A stretch of 64,000 bases of DNA from assembly GCA_943788865.1 (NCBI GenBank), contig CALSRX010000001.1:348135-412134 (forward strand). Reading direction: 5' to 3'. The position numbers and the translations under genes were made by a program. This DNA is from an uncultured Polaribacter sp. (GTDB lineage Bacteria > Bacteroidota > Bacteroidia > Flavobacteriales > Flavobacteriaceae). Shown in pieces: positions 59,753 to 64,000 of this stretch. The notes beneath the pieces are model-generated. The model did not search any database. It saw only the letters and a list, made by a program, of their open reading frames with translations, and had not been told where the DNA came from. Position 1 is the first letter of the stretch; every line of letters begins with the position of its first letter.

Positions 59753-60190
59753 TTATCTGATTTTATCTAGCAAATCACTCAAGGTTTTTGCTTCTTCTTC
59801 AGTTAAATTATCTATAAATGTAATGTCGAAATGATTATCAATTTTTGACAATAATTTTAATCCAGCTTCGGAAATATGTATATAAACAACTCTTCTATCG
59901 TGCTCACAACGTTCTCTTTCAATGAGTTTTTTATCACATAATTTATCCATTAATCGAGTGGCATTTGGAGCCCTCTCAATCATTCTTTCTTTGATTAACT
60001 GAACCTTAATTGGCTTTCCAGCTCCTCGTAAAATTCTTAAAATATTGTATTGCTGTGGTGAAATTCCGTAAGGCTTAAAATATTCATTCTCCTTACTACT
60101 TAACCAATTCGAAGTATATTTTATATTGATAAGGGCTTTTACTTTTTGATTCAGAAATTTAGAGTTGATGTCTTTAGATATGTCTCCCAT
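59753..60190 (-). CDS. MarR family transcriptional regulator
   Basis: A 145-residue winged-helix repressor. The DNA-binding helix lies at GISPQQYNILRILRGAGKPI, MIERAPNATRLMDKLCDKKL and the wing at IERERCEHDRRVVYIHISEAG. One Cys (C117-region CEHDRR) sits next to the wing and another in KLCDKK, which might sense oxidants or quinones, but this is a guess. It heads the minus-strand MarR-pirin-pirin unit. A TTTCCCAAGGAAA palindrome lies in its own promoter and related sites lie before the FMN reductase gene, so it probably autoregulates. Confidence 0.9.
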   Translation of the reverse strand: MGDISKDINSKFLNQKVKALINIKYTSNWLSSKENEYFKPYGISPQQYNILRILRGAGKPIKVQLIKERMIERAPNATRLMDKLCDKKLIERERCEHDRRVVYIHISEAGLKLLSKIDNHFDITFIDNLTEEEAKTLSDLLDKIR

Positions 60191-60206
60191 AAGATGTTAT
60201 TTTACA

Positions 60207-60236
60207 CAAATTTACAATTATTTCCCAAGGAAAATA
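60207..60236 (-). promoter_or_regulatory. MarR gene promoter with palindromic operator TTTCCCAAGGAAA
   Basis: The -7 box TAAATTTG (minus strand, 60207-60214) and the palindrome TTTCCCAAGGAAA (60221-60233) lie 17-43 nt upstream of the MarR start. The same core occurs twice before the FMN reductase, which suggests a shared repressor. Confidence 0.6.
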
Positions 60237-60242
60237 ATGTGC

Positions 60243-60473
60243 CTATAAATTATTTAATTGATAAGACAAGGCTTTGGATGGACACTGATCAATTTGATAT
60301 TTAATCTGTTCATTTGCTGCTCCATCTAATTTTATCCAAGGTTTTTCTCTTGGATCAAAAACTTCTAATAATCCTTTCCAACATTTTTTAGAATGAATAC
60401 ACATTCCTGGTTGCCAAACAACAGTAATTTCATCATTACTATATGTTTTTTTAAGTTCCTTTTTATTTTCCAT
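60243..60473 (-). CDS. (4Fe-4S)-binding protein, Fer4_19 type
   Basis: A 76-residue soluble protein resembling the divergent 4Fe-4S mono-cluster domain (Fer4_19/YjdI). Conserved features are WQPGMCIHSKKCWKGL (two Cys and a His) and DQCPSKALSY (third Cys and Pro). It is typically found next to oxidoreductases or acetyltransferases. The third Cys is 39 residues after the second. It is 11 nt downstream of the FMN reductase gene and so probably co-transcribed under the same operator; a role as a small electron carrier for that enzyme is inferred. Confidence 0.8.
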   Translation of the reverse strand: MENKKELKKTYSNDEITVVWQPGMCIHSKKCWKGLLEVFDPREKPWIKLDGAANEQIKYQIDQCPSKALSYQLNNL

Positions 60474-60484
60474 AATTGTTCCAT

Positions 60485-61012
60485 CTAAATTGCAGATTGA
60501 AATTTCTGAACAGCTTCTGATAGATTCGCTTCCATTTCTTCATTCTTTAATTCTTCATTGATAAAATGTTCGTAAAAATTTGGTAAAGAAAATGTTGCAA
60601 CAATATCAGCTCCCATGTGTGGAAAAGTAGTCGTCGCTGATTCTAAAACTGTTTTCCCTCCCCTTGCTCCAGGAGAAGTTGCCATTAATAACACTGGTTT
60701 TTCTTTAAAAATTTTTCTATCTACCCTTGATAACCAATCAAATAAATTTTTAAATGCAGCTGAATATGATCCGTTGTGTTCTGCTAATGAAACGACAAAC
60801 CCATCATAATTACTTAATAATTCATTGAATCTTAAAGCAGCATTTGGAAAACCTTCTGCTTCAATTTCTAAACTAAAAATTGGCAAAGAATAATCATTTA
60901 AATCTGCTACTTCAAAAGTTGTATTGGTTACTTTTGAAGCTGTATAAGTTGCTAATTGCTTGTTTATTGAACTTTTACTATTACTACCTGCAAATGCTAA
61001 AATTTTTTTCAT
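60485..61012 (-). CDS. NAD(P)H-dependent FMN oxidoreductase (flavodoxin-fold)
   Basis: A 175-residue flavodoxin-like NADPH:FMN reductase, related to azo- and quinone-reducing enzymes. The N-terminus KKILAFAGSNSKSSINKQLA carries the FMN-phosphate loop (GSNSKSS). FVVSLAEHNGSYSAAFKNLFDWLSR is the isoalloxazine-binding loop of NADPH-dependent FMN reductases, and VLLMATSPGARGGKTVLE the second loop. There is no signal peptide. Two operator-like motifs and a -7 box are in its promoter, so it is likely under the MarR regulator. It is divergent from the acyl-CoA carboxylase gene. Confidence 0.9.
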   Translation of the reverse strand: MKKILAFAGSNSKSSINKQLATYTASKVTNTTFEVADLNDYSLPIFSLEIEAEGFPNAALRFNELLSNYDGFVVSLAEHNGSYSAAFKNLFDWLSRVDRKIFKEKPVLLMATSPGARGGKTVLESATTTFPHMGADIVATFSLPNFYEHFINEELKNEEMEANLSEAVQKFQSAI

Positions 61013-61034
61013 ATAAATATCATTAATTAAAGTA

Positions 61035-61090
61035 CAAATTTACATATAATAAATTTATTTTCCAAGGAATATATTTCCAAGTAATATATT
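61035..61090. promoter_or_regulatory. FMN reductase promoter with two MarR-like operators
   Basis: On the minus strand the -7 box TAAATTTG is 61035-61042 and TTG (complement of CAA, 61063-61065) is a -33 element with a 20-nt gap. That TTG lies inside TTTCCAAGGAAT (61059-61070), and a second TTTCCAAGTAAT follows at 61074-61085. A repressor bound here would block the promoter. The sites also face the divergent carboxylase gene. Confidence 0.65.
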
Positions 61091-61146
61091 AGTAAATAAA
61101 ACAACACATTTTTGTACCTTAGCCTTTCAATTTATAGACGATATTA

Positions 61147-62775
61147 ATGGATATTAACTTCAATAAAAACGAAGATTACAACAAACTTTTAGCTTCTGAT
61201 TTAAAAAACAGGCTGGTAAAAGTAAAACTTGGAGGCGGAAAGAGCAGTATAGAAAAGCATAAAGCAAAAGGCAAATTAACTGCTAGAGAAAGAATCAGTT
61301 ATTTATTAGATGACAACTCTAAAAGTATTGAAATTGGAGCTTTTGCTGGAGATAATATGTATGCAGAACATGGTGGTTGTCCTTCAGCAGGAGTTGTTGT
61401 TAAAATTGGATATATTAAAGGAAAACAATGTATTGTTGTTGCAAACGATGCTACTGTAAAAGCCGGTGCTTGGTTTCCTATTACTGGAAAGAAGAATTTA
61501 AGAGCTCAAGAAATTGCCATAGAAAACAAATTACCAATTATTTACTTGGTAGATTCTGCCGGTGTATTTCTACCTCTTCAAGATGAAATTTTCCCAGACA
61601 AAGAACATTTTGGTAGAATCTTTAGAAATAATGCAGTAATGAGCAGCATGGGAATTACTCAAATTTCTGCAGTGATGGGAAGTTGTGTTGCAGGAGGCGC
61701 TTATTTACCAATTATGAGTGATGAAGCTTTGATTGTAGATAAAACAGGAAGTATTTTCTTAGCAGGAAGTTATTTGGTAAAAGCTGCTATTGGAGAATCT
61801 ATAGACAACGAAACATTGGGAGGTGCAACAACACATTGCGAAATTTCTGGCGTAACAGACTACAAGGCTTTAGACGATAAAGATGCTTTAGATAAAATTA
61901 AAAACATTATTGATAAAATTGGTGATTTTGACAAAGCTGGATTTAGTAAAAAAGAAGCTTTTCCTCCAAAAGAAAAAGAAGATGATATTTTTGGAATCTT
62001 ACCCAAAGAAAGAAATGCGCAGTATGACATGTTAGAAATTATCAAACGCTTGGTTGATAATTCTGAATTTGATCAATATAAAGAAGGTTACGGAAAAACC
62101 ATTTTAACAGGTTATGCCAGAATAGATGGTTGGGCAGTTGGAATTGTTGCCAATCAACGAAAATTGGTAAAAACTAAAAAAGGTGAAATGCAATTTGGGG
62201 GTGTTATCTATAACGACTCTGCTGATAAAGCAACCCGTTTTATTGCTAATTGTAACCAGAAAAAGATTCCGTTAGTCTTTTTACAAGATGTTACTGGTTT
62301 TATGGTAGGCAGCAAATCAGAACATGGCGGTATCATCAAAGATGGTGCTAAAATGGTAAACGCTGTGAGCAATTCTGTAGTTCCTAAATTTACAATCATT
62401 ATCGGTAATTCTTATGGAGCAGGAAATTATGCCATGTGCGGTAAAGCCTACGACCCAAGATTAATTATTGCTTGGCCAAGTGCCGAATTAGCCGTAATGA
62501 GCGGAAATTCTGCCGCTAAAGTATTATTGCAAATAGAAACCGCATCCTTGAAAAAGAAAGGTGAAAAAATTACCCCAGAAAAAGAAGCTGAACTTTTCAA
62601 TAAAATAAAAGATAGATACGACAAACAAATCTCACCATATTATGCAGCTGCAAGAATCTGGACAGATGCTGTTATCAATCCATTAGATACCAGAACTTGG
62701 ATTTCGATGGGAATTGAAGCCGCTAATCATGCTCCAATTGAAAAGCAATTTAATTTGGGAATTTTACAAGTTTAG
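61147..62775 (+). CDS. Acyl-CoA carboxylase beta subunit (methylcrotonyl-CoA carboxylase type)
   Basis: Carboxyltransferase subunit (542 aa) of a biotin-dependent acyl-CoA carboxylase; it moves CO2 from biotin to an acyl-CoA in leucine or short-chain acyl-CoA metabolism. Marks are AEHGGCPSAGVVVKIGYIKG, LVDSAGVFLPLQDEIFPD and EHFGRIFRNNAVMSSMG in the N-terminal domain. The C-terminal domain has FLQDVTGFMVGSKSEHGGII and GNSYGAGNYAMCGKAYDPR. FPDxxHFGRIF and the QDEIFPD pattern favour methylcrotonyl-CoA over propionyl-CoA carboxylase, but substrate assignment is not proven. It sits alone after the redox genes; no alpha subunit is in the window. Confidence 0.9.
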   Translation: MDINFNKNEDYNKLLASDLKNRLVKVKLGGGKSSIEKHKAKGKLTARERISYLLDDNSKSIEIGAFAGDNMYAEHGGCPSAGVVVKIGYIKGKQCIVVANDATVKAGAWFPITGKKNLRAQEIAIENKLPIIYLVDSAGVFLPLQDEIFPDKEHFGRIFRNNAVMSSMGITQISAVMGSCVAGGAYLPIMSDEALIVDKTGSIFLAGSYLVKAAIGESIDNETLGGATTHCEISGVTDYKALDDKDALDKIKNIIDKIGDFDKAGFSKKEAFPPKEKEDDIFGILPKERNAQYDMLEIIKRLVDNSEFDQYKEGYGKTILTGYARIDGWAVGIVANQRKLVKTKKGEMQFGGVIYNDSADKATRFIANCNQKKIPLVFLQDVTGFMVGSKSEHGGIIKDGAKMVNAVSNSVVPKFTIIIGNSYGAGNYAMCGKAYDPRLIIAWPSAELAVMSGNSAAKVLLQIETASLKKKGEKITPEKEAELFNKIKDRYDKQISPYYAAARIWTDAVINPLDTRTWISMGIEAANHAPIEKQFNLGILQV

Positions 62776-62821
62776 TTTTAATTTGTATTCGAAAAAATAA
62801 CACAAAATTTAGGATTTAGAA

Positions 62822-63539
62822 ATGGGAAGAGCATTCGAATTTAGGAAAGCAAGAAAAATGAAGCGTTGGTCTGCAATGGCAAAAACTTTTACCAGAATTG
62901 GTAAAGATATTGTAATGGCTGTTAAAGAAGGTGGTCCAAATCCAGAAACGAATTCGCGTTTAAGAGCAGTTATGCAAAATGCCAAGGCAGCAAATATGCC
63001 AAAAGAAAATGTAGAACGCGCCATAAAAAAAGCAACGATAAAGATACTGCAGATTTTAAAGAAGTATTATTTGAAGGGTATGCACCACATGGAATAGCTA
63101 TTGTCGTAGAAACAGCTACAGACAATAATAATAGGACGGTTGCCAATGTTAGAGCGTGCTTTTAACAAATGTGACGGAAACTTCGGAACTTCTGGTTCGG
63201 TAATTTTTATGTTTGATCACACCTGTAACTTTACCGTAAAAAAAGAAGATATTACTGTTGACATGGAAGAACTCGAATTAGAATTGATAGATTTTGAAGT
63301 GGAGGAAGTTTTTGACGATGAAGAAGGGGTTATTATCTACGCTCCTTTTGAACAGTTTGGCGTCTATTCAATCTTATTTTGAAGAAAATAACATCGAAAT
63401 TCTATCTTCTGGTTTTGAACGAATTCCAACAACAACCAAAAAACTATCTGAAGAAGAACAAGCTGATGTAGAAAAACTCTTAGAACGTTTAGAGGAAGAT
63501 GATGATGTGCAAAATGTGTATCATTCTATGGAAATGTAA
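62822..63539 (+). pseudogene. YebC/PmpR family DNA-binding regulatory protein, frameshifted
   Basis: A regulator of about 238 aa in the YebC/TACO1 family, which assists translation or transcription control. The N-terminal 80 residues are [20 protein letters not shown] and [16 protein letters not shown]. The frame then shifts at about 63035 (one base missing before the DKDTADF segment), again at a T4 run near 63160 (three expected) and at about 63355 (one extra base before SIQSYFEENN). Each part is well conserved: [52 protein letters not shown]. Three breaks in 720 nt in a normally intact gene point to sequence errors or recent inactivation. It follows the carboxylase gene by 46 nt. Confidence 0.85.
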
Positions 63540-63552
63540 TCTATAAAAAAGC

Positions 63553-63582
63553 AAAAGCCGTATAAATTATACGGCTTTTTTT
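63553..63582 (+). terminator. Rho-independent terminator after yebC
   Basis: AAAAGCCGTATAA pairs with TTATACGGCTTTT with a short loop, followed by a T tract, 14 nt after the yebC stop. Confidence 0.9.
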
Positions 63583-63773
63583 ACACTCTATAAATTTTGT
63601 TGATTTTATGATTTATCCCCCGATTTCATTACAATCTTCCCAATAATTTATATAAATGTACAATCCAAAACTACATTAATTATAAAGAAAGAAATAACAC
63701 CTACCTACAACTTATCTACTACAGTATTGTTTTTTTTAAACAAAAACTACTACATTTATCCCAAATATAATAT

Positions 63774-64000
63774 ATGAGAAGAATTCAGCAATCAAATTTC
63801 AGAAAAATTCTATTTTTAATTTTCGGGTTATTTAGTGTACAAACATTTTGTCAAGAAGCACTTATTAAAAACGGAGATACTTGGAGTTACTTCGACCAAG
63901 GTTATTTAAATGATAATTGGTATGAGGGTACAGATTTTTCAAATTGGAAATCGGGTGTTACTCCAATTGGGTATGGTGATAGATTTGTAACAACAAACAT
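63774..64000 (+). CDS. Secreted surface protein, N-terminal part (3' end outside window)
   Basis: The ATG at 63774 opens a frame that continues past the window end (75 codons visible). A signal peptide (KILFLIFGLFSVQTFC) is followed by LIKNGDTWSYFDQGYLNDNW and GVTPIGYGDRFVT. This W-Y-x-D-x-G ... GYGD pattern is common at the start of large type IX-secreted proteins of Bacteroidota, such as metallophosphoesterases or lamin-tail proteins. The downstream domains cannot be seen, so the function is unknown. Confidence 0.7.
   Translation, partial: MRRIQQSNFRKILFLIFGLFSVQTFCQEALIKNGDTWSYFDQGYLNDNWYEGTDFSNWKSGVTPIGYGDRFVTTN

Overview
The window is AT-rich DNA from a marine-type member of the Flavobacteriaceae (Bacteroidota), close to Polaribacter or Tenacibaculum in gene content and order. 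The evidence is the set of family-specific genes (DUF2851, DUF5683, DUF4834, DUF6095, DUF6122, DUF6695, WbqC, the fused 2-oxoacid dehydrogenase E1, the long signal peptidase I, barrel-less plug proteins) and repeated TAnnTTTG -7 promoter boxes, which are the Bacteroidota sigma-ABfr signature. I saw no tRNA, rRNA, CRISPR array, prophage or insertion sequence.

Layout. 1-7.1 kb: end of an aminopeptidase-like outer-membrane protein, fused E1, DUF2851, a nitroreductase and the dipeptidase PepD. 7.2-12.9 kb: parA-parB-DUF5683-dapB-lepB-wbqC-DUF6122, a housekeeping run on the + strand. 12.9-20.6 kb: a minus-strand surface-glycan cluster (flippase, UDP-GlcNAc 2-epimerase, two glycosyltransferases, YfhO, DUF4834). 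20.8-25.3 kb: outer-membrane transporter, acyltransferase-like protein, rsmE, DUF4159, bile-acid:Na symporter. 25.3-26.8 kb: a repeat, then the scar of a deleted cbb3-oxidase assembly locus beside its Fnr-type regulator. 26.8-35.1 kb: acyltransferase, GH3/beta-lactamase fusion, exonuclease, NYN/LOTUS protein, CocE hydrolase. 35.2-41.8 kb: trmD, GT39, rplS, a probable ncRNA, monomeric isocitrate dehydrogenase, murQ. 41.8-51.6 kb: DUF6095, an ATP-grasp ligase, a papain-like DUF6695 protein and two tandem plug-domain surface proteins, both broken by many single-base shifts. 51.6-55.9 kb: a sigma-54-type promoter with a repeat protein, FadL, EttA and a tiny membrane protein. 56.0-61.0 kb: a minus-strand redox group (dienoyl-CoA reductase, two pirins, MarR, a 4Fe-4S protein, an FMN reductase) with repeated MarR-like operators. 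61.1-64.0 kb: acyl-CoA carboxylase beta, a frameshifted YebC and the start of a secreted surface protein.

The most notable points are the fusion scar where a cco operon should be, a roughly 440-nt transcript bounded by promoter and terminator with no convincing ORF, an ATP-grasp/papain-like pair beside barrel-less TonB-plug proteins, promoters placed exactly so that trmD and murQ would be leaderless, and a shared TTTCC-N-AAGGAAA-type operator in the redox group. Single-base shifts, mainly in homopolymers, recur in otherwise good genes (YfhO, DUF6695, the small membrane protein, YebC, the plug pair). This makes sequencing or assembly error a serious alternative to gene decay.
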